DNA of 64,000 bases, from positions 42,773,691 through 42,837,690 of the forward strand of contig NC_067198.1 in assembly GCF_000699445.3 (NCBI RefSeq), written 5' to 3'. This DNA is from Schistosoma haematobium. Its lineage: Eukaryota; Platyhelminthes; Trematoda; Strigeidida; Schistosomatidae. Below, one piece after another: positions 42,640 to 54,234 of the stretch; the first letter of the stretch is position 1, and each line of letters opens with the position of its first letter. Under the pieces are notes generated by a model. It did not search any database. It was given only the letters and a program-made list of their open reading frames with translations, and was not told where the DNA came from. A program made the position numbers and the translations under genes.

Positions 42640-43904
42640 GTAAGTTTGAGTACGATTTAGTCTTTGTCGAAGATTGAGGAAGAAGCAATTCAAAGCTATT
42701 TAGCGCTAGTATTTGACTTCATAATCGTGTATGACCCATAAACTCTTCCATAATGTAATGCAAAACCTTATAATCCTAAATCAAGTCCGTTACCTTTAAA
42801 CTCCAACGTTGAAATTTAATGAGTCACAAAATTCTCTGATGAGAAAATGTGATCAGTGAAGTTCAGCCACATTTTAAGCACTATCATTAGATTATATCAC
42901 ATTAAATCACGAATTCCCATTAAATAGCCTCAATGTTACTTGCACTATGACATAGGTTTCATTTCATTCAAATCACATGTTCACATTGCTCAGAAGCCTT
43001 AAACTAAGTAGCATCTTTTCAACCCTCATTCAATTCTAATATTTCTGAAATGGACTTTATTTTCAATTAAAATGTTTGTTCAAGCAGTATAGTGGACGTT
43101 AATCACGGGATTATTTGCAAGTAGTATATAGCAGAAAGAATTAAAGAAACAAGATATTGATCACTACTAAGTGATCATGACATGGAATCAAATTAACCAA
43201 ACAAAATTACATCGTCTATGAAATGATTACTATTTGTTTACTTACTTCAGAAAAGAAAAACAAAATCTTTGTTTTCAGAAACTAAACTGTAATTCTTTAA
43301 AATATCTTCCTACCGAGACATAATTAGTTTTGTCGAATAATTTTCATTATAAAGCACTTCCCCCCCCCATCCACTCAGACTAACCTTCCTTTTTTATGTT
43401 CACATTAATGCTATAAATACAATTTAGCGTTAGTTGGATAAAGTAAGTGAGTGTAACTACTAGGGGTATACAAGATAGACGTGACTGACCATTAATATTC
43501 ATCTGCACACATACACACACACAGAGAGAGAGGTGCAGAAGACAATAAAAAAAAGTACACAGGAACAGATAAACAACAGACTATAAATTGAATCATTAAA
43601 GAAGGGTATTAATTAGACAGATCTTTTAAAATAAAACACAATGACAAACAAACAAACGAATGAACGAACAAAAGGAAACACGACGAAACCTATAAAAATA
43701 AAGCGAACATCATGGTGAGAACATAATGTGTATACAGTTTGTTTGTTCTTTAAAAATGAATTTATTTTACCACACTTTATGACTAGACATTGTAACTAAT
43801 TATTGTCCTTTTTCATATGAATATATTAACTTATTGTATGTATTGTGAAATGTACAATTCCCGACAGGACATAATATTCATGGATGGATAATATAAAAAT
43901 ATAT
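42640..43904. other. Non-repeat spacer
   Basis: Free of the window's repeat families. Poly-C run at ~43362-43369, CA and AG runs ~43508-43530, AAAC-type repeats ~43640-43670. No ORF of note. If the 42552 exon is real this would be its first intron. Confidence 0.4.
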
Positions 43905-44190
43905 GAGGTAGGAATATAGTTTATGGACGATCTTTAAGCGACGTTAGGCTGACCTTCATCTGATAAATAGGACCAAATGAGGGTTATAAATAAGTGTGAG
44001 GAATTCGAATTATGATTTCTAGTGGATGGTTAATGTTAGGAATTAAATTTAAAGTTTTTATCATGAATTGACATTAACTATAATACCAAAACTCTATTTA
44101 GCCAAATGATTGAGTGAATTTCGTGCCAAAAATCCTATATCTGTTATGTTGTACATGATTGATTCATCTATAAATTATAGTCTTGCCAAC
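43905..44190 (+). mobile_element. MITE-like family M copy
   Basis: Left repeat AATATAGTTTATGGACGATC, right repeat TCATCTATAAATTATAGTC, interior as in the 37521 copy (TTTCGTGCCAAAAATCC). About 285 bp. Confidence 0.8.
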
Positions 44191-44499
44191 TGTCATAGTC
44201 TGTTTAAATGTAAAGCTTTTAATTTATACAATGGAAAGTCATATAGGACAGAACAGCTGCTCGTTAGTTCATGTGATTATTTACTTTTACGATCATTATT
44301 GTCTTTGTTTATTTTATTTTATTTCGATTTTGAACCACAACTACGAACTTCGCATGAACTGGTTAACATTATCACTTCGGTATCAATTTCAAGATGCCAA
44401 TGTTAGATTGCAGAGTTCATGGTTCAGCTTGTTTTCTATTGAATAACTTTGTAATATGAATATTGAATTAAGGAGCCTAATATTGTAGTGAGATTTGTT

Positions 44500-45060
44500 A
44501 TAATGGATGGTGGTTAGAAGTTGTAAGAAAATAATTGAGTTCTAAGTTTTACATTATTTGGTGATAATCGACATGGGATAACTGCAGCCTCGTGAGATAC
44601 TTCGCTCTGGTAGTAACTCAAGGTAGAGGTAGGTAAAAAAAGAACTTCAGCCCTAAAATATAATACCAAGAGATTGAGAATTTAGCCAACTATAGGAGCT
44701 GATCAAGTATGTTATCGACTACTACTCAGTAAGCAACCACTGTAATATCTCAGTCCTAAAGGAAGTCGGCCGTGGCCGAAATGCTTAGCTGCAAAGTTAC
44801 ATATTACAAAGCTGAGTGACGAGGTTTCGAACCTCACTAGAGACATCAGTTTCTCTACGATTCCAGATACACCTTGATAACACAAAATTGAGGCCATTGA
44901 TTTCCTGTTGACTACCACAGACAACTTAACATTTCTGACTGTTGTGAAAAGCAATATATGTTCGCGTTTTTATGAAGTACATTACTTTTCAATGGCTCTG
45001 GATGCTTTTCGCTGACGAGCACTAAATAATATAAAGCCTAGATTTACTCATTACTTTGTA
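44500..45060. mobile_element. Family 3-like dimer, old
   Basis: Left arm GGATGGTGGTTAGAAG (44500s), right arm with CACCTTGATAACAC, TTTCCTGTTGACTACC (44900-44920) and a further CGCTGACGAGCACTAAATA block at ~45011. The centre holds a B-box-like GGTTTCGAACCTC (44823). Ribozymes are unrecognisable except for the last block. The 80-codon minus-strand ORF here (44712-44954) is repeat sequence. Confidence 0.5.
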
Positions 45061-45104
45061 AGTTTTACAATTTTTCAGCTGATATAACTTAGTATTAGAA
45101 ATGG

Positions 45105-45305
45105 TTTTGTAGAGATTGCAGTAATTTCAAGAGTTGAGATCATGTGTCACTTGAAAATAGACCACCATGGAAAACCTTGAACCACTGGACGGCAGTTTCG
45201 TTCTATTGTGGGACTCCTCAGCAGTGCGCATCCACGACCCCACCCCGTGGGATTCGAATCCAGGACCTAACAGTCTCGCGCCAGGAGCTTAACCACTAGA
45301 TATAA
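45105..45305 (-). mobile_element. Family 2 hammerhead SINE
   Basis: Minus-strand tail (GGTTTTGTAGAGATTGC), ribozyme, B box (GGATTCGAATCCAGG) and part of the head, ending at TTAACCACTAGATA. Monomeric. Confidence 0.84.
45183..45231 (-). ncRNA. Hammerhead ribozyme, core intact, mismatched stems II/III (family 2)
   Basis: On the minus strand: core CTGAGGA (45221-45215), GAAA (45199-45196 side), and cleavage triplet GTC. Stem I CACTG/CAGTG is perfect. Stem II (GTCC with GAAC) and stem III (ACTGCCGT) each have one mismatch. Confidence 0.55.
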
Positions 45306-46087
45306 CTTAACATAATTTTATGCTCAATGTTCGATTAAATTTTAAAGATTTATTTATTTTGCGGTAATTTTGAATTTTTAAAATTTGTTTGTTTGATTAT
45401 CTATTTTCTTGTCTTCATCATCCATTTTGTTTTTCCCTATCCTTAATTAATTGAACAATTTCATTTACTACTAAATGAATAAGGTGTCTTACTTTTCCTC
45501 TTTTGTTTATAGATTAATTGAGACTTAGTGACCATTTTTATTTTGTTTTTTTTACGAGATAAATCAATAAATCCTTCGACTTCAAGGTTATGTTCAATGA
45601 TAAATGTCTGGAATTAGAACTGAATGGGACTTCTATATTTCTTAATAATCCACCAATATACCTCAGTTCGATCAAATATATCCATCGTCGATAATGAAAT
45701 TAGATGAGAAGTATCAAACCAATACTCACTTTTAGAAAACATGAAAGAAATCTAAGACAATTAGATTAAATAGCATGTTCGATGATGAGTATAAATTGTT
45801 TGAAAGTCTTATACTAGAGTAATGTAGTTGATTATCGTATTCTAGTTTTCGAATGGCTCGACCTGAAACTTAAAAGTTATAAATATGATAATAAGAAAAG
45901 ATAGACGGATATATGTAACCACAAAGAAATTTACTCAAATGTGTATTCATTTAAGCTTATGAAATTCTTAACAGTATACAAACAAAAGTTCTACAGTCAT
46001 AAGATTTTCTTATAAATGAATATATATCAGGCACAAGAAGAAACTGAACAAAGAATTGTTAGTATTAAAGATTTAAAAGAAATAGTT
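45306..46087. other. AT-rich spacer, nothing recognised
   Basis: No repeat-family match or credible ORF. Confidence 0.4.
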
Positions 46088-46700
46088 TATGAATACATTT
46101 GTACACAGCTTGTGATGTAATCTCATTTCGATATAAGCACATACATAATTCTTACTTCTAATAAACTTGACCAAAGAATGGGACTATTCATTTTATAGTA
46201 TTCGAATAGATCAACTAACACTCCAATGGTATACCCATTATAACAATGTTAGATTATGATCAATTTGAAAACTGTTGACGGTTGAAAGAAATTTCTCTTC
46301 ATATAAAATAACTGACTGAAATTATAGGGAAAGATGAATAGTGACTAGTAGTGGAATCATCCTATTTGGATGTACCTGCATCTGAGCTTTGATATTCACT
46401 CTGTGATTTGAACCTAGTACCGTTCGCTTCAAATGTCATCACATTATCCACTTAACTATTGAGTCCAGATCATCACTTGATTGTGCAACGGGGGGAGGGT
46501 GAAGTTGAAATTCATTTCACTGAAATACACGTCTTAGATTCTACTGCTAGCCACTATCCATCTTAGTTCATAATGCTTGTGAATTAAGACAATACCAAGA
46601 CAATCCTCACAGTATCCACATATAACAATAAGAGATTGTTCAATTTCACTCCTGAACATCAATAGGAAGATTCAAGTGAATAATGCGAACTAATTGAAAT
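46088..46700. repeat. Duplicated segment, copy 2 (partner 23837-24445), with Sm-alpha inside
   Basis: TATGAATACATTTGTACACA onward matches copy 1. The Sm-alpha part (46325-46700) is again minus arm then plus arm, but here the ribozyme core of the minus arm is deleted (TGGAATCATCC joins directly to TATTTGGATGTACC). Confidence 0.75.
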
Positions 46701-47204
46701 GTTTATTTTTAAATAGATACAATAGATACAATATTTATACTTTGGGAATTCAGTAGACAAGTTATAAAGTTCAATACAAAACTACAGTTTGCCAATAATT
46801 AAGTTAGTAATTTAGTCAACAAATGCACGCACAAAAAAATTATCGTTATAAAAAGCTATTTAGATAATATCTCAATACAATATGTATTCACAGTTTTGAC
46901 AGATAATTAATGGAAAGTAATTCCAAAAACCAAAAAAAAGAAAAAAAGAAAAAAAAAGAAAATCAAGGAAATCATAAGAGAGGTAAATGTTGTTGTTCAT
47001 ACTGTGCTGAATGTTTTCGTTGTTACTACTTTAAAATTAACACTTTCTCTCTTTCTCTCCCCCTCCCTCGCATTCTCTCAAATCATCTCTCGTTTTTTTC
47101 TCGCCTTTATTTACCATTCATTGCTAAACCAGACAATATTTCTGTATTTTGGTTATCAATCTTTAAATCTTTATAAGTTTATATCTGATTGTTAGAATTG
47201 CTAC
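46701..47204. other. AT-rich spacer with poly-A and CT tracts
   Basis: AAAG-rich tract ~46933-46965 and CT-rich tract ~47043-47070. Two overlapping ORFs here are low-complexity. Confidence 0.4.
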
Positions 47205-47305
47205 TAATACTACTACTGCTACTACTACCAATACTACTACTACTACTAGTGGTAGTAGTATTATTGTTATTATTATTAGTAGTAGTAATAATCATAACCG
47301 TAGTA
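47205..47305. repeat. Compound ACT/AGT/ATT microsatellite
   Basis: Trinucleotide runs: ACTACT, then TAGTAGTAG, then TTATTATT, then TAGTAGTAATAA. The ACT and AGT runs can fold on each other. Confidence 0.85.
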
Positions 47306-47549
47306 ATAAAAAAATATTATTATTAATTCGATGATAGAATCATGTTTTATTTCTATAATAACATTAAATTGTCAGAACATGTCTTATCAGTTTTATCAAC
47401 AACAACAACTACAAAAAAAAGTGAAAACATCAGTACGAACAATCATACAGACAATGTATACTGACTATTTAATCGTTAGTTATATTTGGCATTTACAGAG
47501 CTACTAGTTTAGATTATTATCATGATTATTACCCTTTTTTGTATTGGTT

Positions 47550-47880
47550 GTTTAAATCTTCCCATTGATGTTTAGAACTATCATTGATCAGTCTGTTAAT
47601 GGCATATATACATCCTATGTGAACTGCCTCAATATTGCCTTAATTCATAAGGATTATACATATAATACAAAAATGAATTAATCTTTAACACATTGTATAC
47701 GCTAATGGTTATCTGAACTCAGTAGCTAAGTAGATAAGGTGATGGTGTATGGAGGGAATGTTAGTGGGTTTAAGTCCAGAAGTGAACATCAACACTGAGA
47801 TGCAGATATATCCAGCTGACAAGTTCCAAATAGGACGAAACACACATCCTAGATTCTATTGCTAGCCATCATCATCAACA
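47550..47880. mobile_element. Family 1 (Sm-alpha) dimer: minus tail and plus unit
   Basis: Minus tail 47550-47655 (TGTTTAAATCTTCCCATTG, GATCAGTCTGTTAATGGC), then plus 47700-47880 with A box (TAGCTAAGTAGATAAGG), B box (GGGTTTAAGTCCAG), ribozyme (CTGACAA, G8 lost) and TTGCTAGCCATC. Confidence 0.8.
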
Positions 47881-48594
47881 TCTCCCTTTATAATAATAAT
47901 GAGTAGTATAATAAAATAAATGTACCTACATATTTGGTATTCAAGTGAGAAAAAGAAACTGTATAAATCATGTCAAACATACACATCTACTATGAATGGT
48001 ACAGTAGAAAGAAGAAAAGAGCTTAACATAGTATTGTTTATCTTCTAAATGGTAACTTTTGGAATCTTAGATTTAGATACATAGTCTGAAAGATCTCACC
48101 GGGTTCTGATTTAATCAACCTAACGAAATAACTATGTTTCCTTTTTTACTCATTACATTATGTAATGAAATGTAAACAACTTGTCGAATAATAAACAGAA
48201 GCACAACAATAATAATAATAACGAAAACAAAACCCAAATGGAATGGGCTAAACTTATTTTCTGCTTATTTACACAGTTTTTTTTAATATTAAGATTCATT
48301 CAATTACTTTAATGAAACAAGAAGATCAGGTATGTTGTGTGTGTGTCAGTGTTTTCTTTACTTTCTTTTCTCAGATGGATATTCTTTTCTTCTGTATGTT
48401 GATACAGAGAATACTTCAGTTAGGTAATATACAATTTGTTGATTCAAGTTATTCCATTCATGTTCATGGGTATATAAATGAAAAGAGGTGAATAAATCAG
48501 TGATTGATTAGAAGCTGTAAGATTGAATTCAAGATGTTTGTTCAGAGAAGTGATTTTATTATGAAATTTAAATTGGACTGAGTCGGACAGTCAG
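47881..48594. other. AT-rich spacer, nothing recognised
   Basis: AAT run near 48208 and GT run near 48335. No gene or repeat-family match. Confidence 0.4.
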
Positions 48595-49085
48595 TCAGCT
48601 ATATCGTAGGACCAGGCACATTTATGAATTGGTCCAATTTGCCATACATCATTAGCACAACATGAAGTAGTTAATTCAATGGTGGCAATATATAAAAGAA
48701 ATATTGCATATAAGGATATAATACAGGAAGAAAGAAATAGTTGTCAGAAAGAAAGATATGAATCGATTTCAATCCCATAGTTTAAGAGAAGATAAAGAGT
48801 GTATACATCTACACCATTGTGATCGATTCTGAGGCATGTCACTCAGAGTTTCTAACCACTGGTTACGATAGCCACGCGAACCACAACCAAGTAGTCTACA
48901 TCTGTCAACATGGCTCAGACTAGGAGTTAGTGACTTCAACCACTGATGTTACGTGTTAGTTTAGTCACCCCTAACTTTCTTCCAACCATCCCCTACACTA
49001 GTCAGAATTTCGCGTCATGGTAATTGGTGTTCATGCATACATAATACATGGTCCCACTATTTTGGTCAATGAATGTTGAAATATT
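48595..49085 (-). mobile_element. LINE-A fragment, near-identical to the copy at 27718
   Basis: GGACAGTCAGTCAGCTATATCG at the tail end, with a deletion near 48665 compared with the partner; the remaining ~390 bp are almost identical. Both stop in the same place near GAATRTTGAAATATTT. Confidence 0.83.
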
Positions 49086-49369
49086 TCCATAGTCAACTAA
49101 TATCAGTTGTATCCATTCATGTATATCACTAAAAGAATATTATAAATTTAAATAAGGAACGTTATTTTAGGGGTTATAACATTGGGGTTTTTTAATCAAT
49201 TTATCACATTATATCTGGATAGTTTGATGAGAGTTGTGATGTATTTATGTAATCCATTTCAAACAATCTAGTCACACATAAAAGGTCAAGTAGACAAATT
49301 AAAAGGTAAGAGGAAATAAAGATGATAATAATGATTAAGTACACAAAAACAATATGAAAACCACGCTGA

Positions 49370-50490
49370 GTAGGTTAAGCGTAAGAATAAATTGTTTTTG
49401 AATACATAAAGGAGGTTTCAGTTTTTCGTCTAGTCAAGGCTTTAATAAACCTTAGTAGACACACTCTTCAAAACTTTTGTACAAAACTACATAGACTGAT
49501 TTGATATCAACCTTATGAACTATCTTAATCAAATATTTTAGAATGGAAGATGTGTCTATCATGTGATGGTATTTGACCATTGGAATTCATTTATTTTTGT
49601 AGCCATTTAGGTATGTGGTCAGTCGCCCTTATATAAAGATTCAAATCGCTCCTCCCTATGTACGTGCTTCGGAACATACATGGAAATTGATAGACACAAT
49701 TGCTTACCTGCTGCTTGGAGTATGTCTTTTCTATAATGACGAGTTGGGCTGCATAAAATGTCCTTTTGATGGCTAATTTAAGTCTCCATTTTAACATGAG
49801 ACTATTTGAGTCATCTCTAAATGGTAATGTAATATAGACTCGCTTTCTGGGTGTCAGAAGCGTCATAGGTCTCATCATATTGTAACCTTTCCAATGATTT
49901 ATAAACTTCAATGAATAACCGTTATTGATCAGTTTTTTTAGTTAAAAGCTTTGGGTCTCCCTCAATAGTATTGCGATTACAAATAAGACTGGTCACATTG
50001 AATGAGCCCATTATTATTCCACGCTTGTATTGGATTGGATAGTGACTATGAAAAGCAAGATATTATCCTATCCATGTCGGTTTACTATATCTCCTACTAA
50101 TCAGTTAGTCTAGAAGAGAAAGCTGGTTGTTCATCACTTCTCAGTTAAGAGAAATATACTTTTGACATGTGATGAATCCCCTTAACACACAATTCGCATA
50201 TTCAAGTTTATCACACACCATTATTATGTTATCCATGTACCACTCATACAGACGCATCTTTTGAATTGTGTCTTCAACTAAATTTTCCACATCAGCCAGT
50301 AATCTTCATAAAGTACTACCCACAGTTACATCATCGGTCTGTCAAAAATTAGTTTCAAATAAAGTTTAATACTTTTGTTAACCATTTTGCAAAATTATAT
50401 GTAGGTGACCAACATCGATAGAATTGAACGTAATTCAGTAATGGGCTTTTGAGTAGTCCATATAAATTAGAAGAAGCCTATAGATTTTAT
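49370..50490 (-). mobile_element. Penelope-like element relic with GIY-YIG-type C-terminus
   Basis: Minus-strand frames show, in order, LLKSPLLNYVQFYRCW then SPTYNFAKWLTK (~50470-50380), LADVENLVEDTIQKM and LYEWYMDNIIMVCDKLEY (~50310-50210; the MDN stands where RT motif C would be), INNGYSLKFINHWKGYN, then an open ORF (49911-49591) with RVYITLPFRDDSN, TFYAAQLVIIEK and CVYQFPCMFRSTYIGRS; the last resembles the CxYxxxCxxxYIG pattern of the GIY-YIG domain. PPLCIQKQFIL near 49410 is probably the C-terminus. Frame breaks throughout; inactive. A family 2 element lies against its 5' side. Confidence 0.78.
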
Positions 50491-50710
50491 CACAGATTGA
50501 AATCATGAGTCAGTTGAAGCTAGACCACCATTGAAAACCTGGAAGCACTAGACGGCCGTTTCGTCCTAGTATGGAACTCCTCAACAGTGCGCATCCACGA
50601 TCCCGCACCCCGCGGGATTCGAACCCAGGACCTACTGGCCTCGCGCGCGACTCATGATTTCAATCTGTGGAAATTTCTAAAATCTCCACAAACCCCTTCT
50701 GACTATAGAT
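50475..50710. mobile_element. Family 2 palindromic dimer
   Basis: Minus copy from ATCACAGATTGAAATCATG to the B box (GGGATTCGAACCC, 50619) and TCGCGCGCGA, joined to a short plus tail (CTCATGATTTCAATCTGTGG to CTCCACAAACCCCTTCTG). The minus ribozyme core is TTGAGGA (C3 lost) but otherwise complete. Confidence 0.86.
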
Positions 50711-51559
50711 TTTATTAAATTAATTTCCTATTTCTTAATAGCATTCATGCTAAGTGAGTTCATTAGATTCCAGTTAACAATGCTTTCTAATTTACGTAAT
50801 TCATCAGAGTCAACATAAGGCGTAAGTTTACTTTCGTCACTAAGAATAGATTCCATTATCTATATAATTGTTCCAGTCGACATTTTATTTGAATCAACAT
50901 GGATTGTGGAAAGTTGGTACACGATAAATTAGTTAGATTAGCATTAAATTTGAGTATAATAAACGACAAATGTTTAGAAATTTATATAAAGTGCTTGATA
51001 ATATCATTGAAATAGATTTTACCGTGGTTAAGATTGGTAAAGGATTGATCGTTCTCAGTCTTATATGCTGTAGTAACACAGTAGAACTTCAACCTATACA
51101 CATTTCATATCATATGAGATCTTACAAACACATTCTTCCTCCTTAATATCTCATATCAACTCGACACTCAAATACTATGAAACTATTCGATCAAATTTAG
51201 ACAAAAGTTCTTATATACCATATGGATAGTTTAAAGCTAGTAAATCTACCTATCGTGTTGTGAAATTTATTTTATATTTTGGTTAATATTACATTTAAAA
51301 AAAAAGGTAATTTATTTGGAACTCACTAATCATTTAGTAAAGATTTGTGTTTTTGATTTCGGTCTACCCCTTTTGTATTCAAGAACTGATGGCATTACTC
51401 AGCCATCCATAATGAATTAGGGAGTGTGTGATATCGTCCTATAACCCTATAGTAGAAAAAATGAGTGTAGATTTAGAAGTTTTGTACAATATCAACTTGT
51501 TTTAAAGTCAAATATACTATTTACCACTAACTTGAAATATTATTCACATTTCAATAAGA
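50711..51559. other. AT-rich spacer, nothing recognised
   Basis: No repeat-family match and no ORF of note. Confidence 0.4.
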
Positions 51560-52065
51560 GAGCGAAGCAGAAGACCACTATTGCAAACCTCAAAGCACTG
51601 GACGGCCGTTTCGCGTTATCGCGGGATTCCTCAGCAGTCCGCATCCCCGATCCCGCTCGAGGGATTCGAAACCAGGGCTTTCGGTCTCGCGTGCGAGCGC
51701 TTAACCTCTAGACATCCAACGGTGTTAATGTCTAACTGCAACCAATCCGCGAAATTGAGCGACCATCTTCCAAAATCCGTGTCGAGAAGAGATAGGTATC
51801 TACCTCAGTACAATGGAAGATGGTCGCGCAATTTCGTGGATTGATTGAGGTTAAAAATAAACACGATTGGATGCCAGCCGGCTCAGTGGTCTAGAGATTA
51901 AGCGTTCACGCGCGAAGCCGAACGCCTTGTGTTCGAATCCCGGCAAGCGCGATCGTGGATGCACATCGCTGAGGAGTCCCATAATAGGACGAAATGGCCG
52001 GCTAGTATTTCCAAGTTTTCAATGATGGTCTAACATCAATCAGTTCATGATCTCAATAAAAATAC
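51560..52065. mobile_element. Family 2 dimer, long form on both arms
   Basis: Minus arm 51560-51780 (ribozyme with CTGAGGA but altered stem II; B box GGGATTCGAAACC; head), extension meeting at TACCTCAGTACAATGG, then plus arm with CGATTGGATGCCAGCCGGC, A box, B box (TGTTCGAATCCCGG) and ribozyme (CTGAGGA, GAAA; the U16.1 of the cleavage triplet is G). Arms pair over more than 150 bp. Confidence 0.86.
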
Positions 52066-52649
52066 TTAATAATCTTTAGTTTTTGTTAGTGATTAGCTAT
52101 CAAAATAAGTTTTGACTAAGGAAATTCTTCTGAATTGGATGATAAACAAATATTGTTTGAAAATCACAAAATACTCAAGCTGATTCTATATTTCAATAAG
52201 AGTTTGTTATACATACATACAGACACTCACATTTTTTTCAAAATCGGTTTTCTACCCAGTTGACTAGTTACAATGAAAAGAAACCCTGAAGTATGTTTAT
52301 TTCCCATTTGTTACAAGTATTAAATTCTTGAGGTCAAGTAGCTCAATAACTTAGTGACCGTAAAGACCTCTTATATCATAAATAATGATATATAAATCTT
52401 AATTAGTTTTATTAAATCATCATGAACTTTGTCAAGAGTGATAGTTCACCTGATACTGAATCAAGAGAGAATACAATTAAGCACTTCAAATTATTTCTTT
52501 TCTGTAAATTTTGTTTTATTGATTATCAAAGAATATTTCGGTATTCTTTGTCGTTATGGAGGAAAAGTGTCATATATATAAATAGATTAAAAATAAAATC
52601 TCATTTGAAGTATCATCCATTAGTCAACGACTTTATGAAACTAGGTAAT
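52066..52649. other. AT-rich spacer, nothing recognised
   Basis: A 76-codon plus ORF (52422-52652) has no motif. Confidence 0.4.
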
Positions 52650-52825
52650 TAACAAGTCGGCGTGAAAGACTGATGGGTCCTGGGTTCAAAACTCGTGAGG
52701 CGGGATCGTGGATACGCACTGATGAGGAGTCCTACAATCAGACGAAACCGCCATTCAGTGCTTTCAGGTTTTCCATGGTGGTCTAGCTTCAACTGACTCA
52801 TGATCCCAACTATTAAAATATTTTT
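52650..52825 (+). mobile_element. Family 2 SINE, head truncated
   Basis: Starts at GGCGTGAAAGACTGATGGG, B box GGGTTCAAAACTC, ribozyme (ATGAGGA, C3 lost; stem II degraded) and full tail. Monomeric. Confidence 0.82.
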
Positions 52826-52984
52826 TCTCTTAAAATTACATACATTTTACAGTAAATTATTCATAAATAGAACTTAGTGGTATAAACCTCTTACTGAATT
52901 AGTTAGACTAAGTATTTGTTTAGTCTAACAATAGTCTTCATTATAGAAAAAACAAAAGAAAGGCAGTCAGTAATAGATTGATAT

Positions 52985-53085
52985 ACTGTGGGCAGATGTT
53001 TCGTCCTCGTCCGAACTTCTTCAGTAGTAGAACTATCCATAACTCGGCACATAGAATAAGAAGATTCCAGGTTCGTTTCCTACCA
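52985..53085 (-). repeat. Hammerhead-like block joined to family D
   Basis: On the minus strand it reads CTGAAGA, an extra A, GTTC, GGACGA, GGAC, GAAAC, close to a hammerhead core and stem II but with one surplus base. The plus strand carries a B-box-like GGTTCGTTTCC at 53071. It directly precedes the family D copy, so it may be that element's 5' part. Confidence 0.35.
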
Positions 53086-53585
53086 GGCTCGTCGCCCCCA
53101 AATGCCCTGGTACGGCCGAGAGTGAGGAGAGTCCGCCCTCCCTCTCGAAATGCTCTCACATGGCCACGCGTATATAGCCTCTGCCAGGGAAGTCCTACTC
53201 ACTACCTTCTCGTGGTGGGGGTGTTGTTTACGAAAATGAGAGGACGAAAAACGAATGTCCGGCGCTTTAACTGGATTCTAAAGCAATGGTGCACATGAGC
53301 TCCAGTATCCTGAAGGAACAAATGGCGTATGAACCAATCGTTGGTCATCGGCTACCATGGGACTGCATCTCCTTACGATCCTCCACTGCCTTGTGAATCA
53401 GACCTTCAAGTCGAAGGCTCGGGGAGTGACCCTCTAAGGAAACTACCTGCTTCGGTTTTGGCACCCGGGCAGTATCGCAGCCCTCACACATATCGAGTGA
53501 GATTTGTGTGGCGCATATGTATTTGGTGCCTCCTTGTACTAATATCTATGTGTTAAAATAAATAAATAGATAAATAAATAAAACA
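53086..53585 (+). mobile_element. Family D repeat, full-length with AAAT tail
   Basis: From CCAAATGCCCTGGTACGG to TTGTACTAATATCTATGTG and AAATAAATAAATAGATAAAT (53557-53580). ORFs on both strands are not kept in other copies. Confidence 0.82.
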
Positions 53586-54205
53586 TGGAATCGAACCCAG
53601 GACACGCTAGGTTAACGACACTTTATGCTATATTTGCTGAATTTATTGATTCATATAATAAATATTTAGTTGCTTCTCAATATAATATGATGATTATTCA
53701 ACACAATCGGTAAGTAACTATTTCAGTCGTAAACGTATTGAATTCACAGATTAATAGGATATATTTCTAATACAGTTTAAACTAAGTATAAACAGTTAAT
53801 CACTACTAACTGATTGTCAATATCTCTCTAACTGATATCAATTGGTGATTAAAATAATTGGTAAAATAAACTACAACAGTCACTTCATTACGAAGTTACA
53901 AAATGATTTATAATGTAAGTTTAATACTTTTATTTGTAAATATCTTTCAGAGTTGGAAATGAAACTTGAAAAGAATTCTTTAACACAATATACATGATTG
54001 AAATGACTAGATAACTCATTGATCATTAAGATATACTATTACATTGGTTAAAGAATGAGTAATTCTGTCACAATAACAAATGAACATGTACATATTCATT
54101 ATGACACTGTTTAAGGGACATTCATTAAAAATGAGAATGAAAGATATGTATTCTAGCTTGTAAAATACGGGTTCTCATCTCATATTCATACAGATATACA
54201 CATAC
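53586..54205. other. AT-rich spacer, nothing recognised
   Basis: No repeat-family match or credible ORF. Confidence 0.4.
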
Positions 54206-54234
54206 TTACTTACTTACGTCTGTTACTCCTCGTG
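54206..54234 (-). mobile_element. Minimal RTE-B 3' end
   Basis: Minus strand reads ACGAGGAGTAACAGACG followed by (TAAG)n, the last ~20 bases and tail of RTE-B. This is an extreme 5' truncation. Confidence 0.7.
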
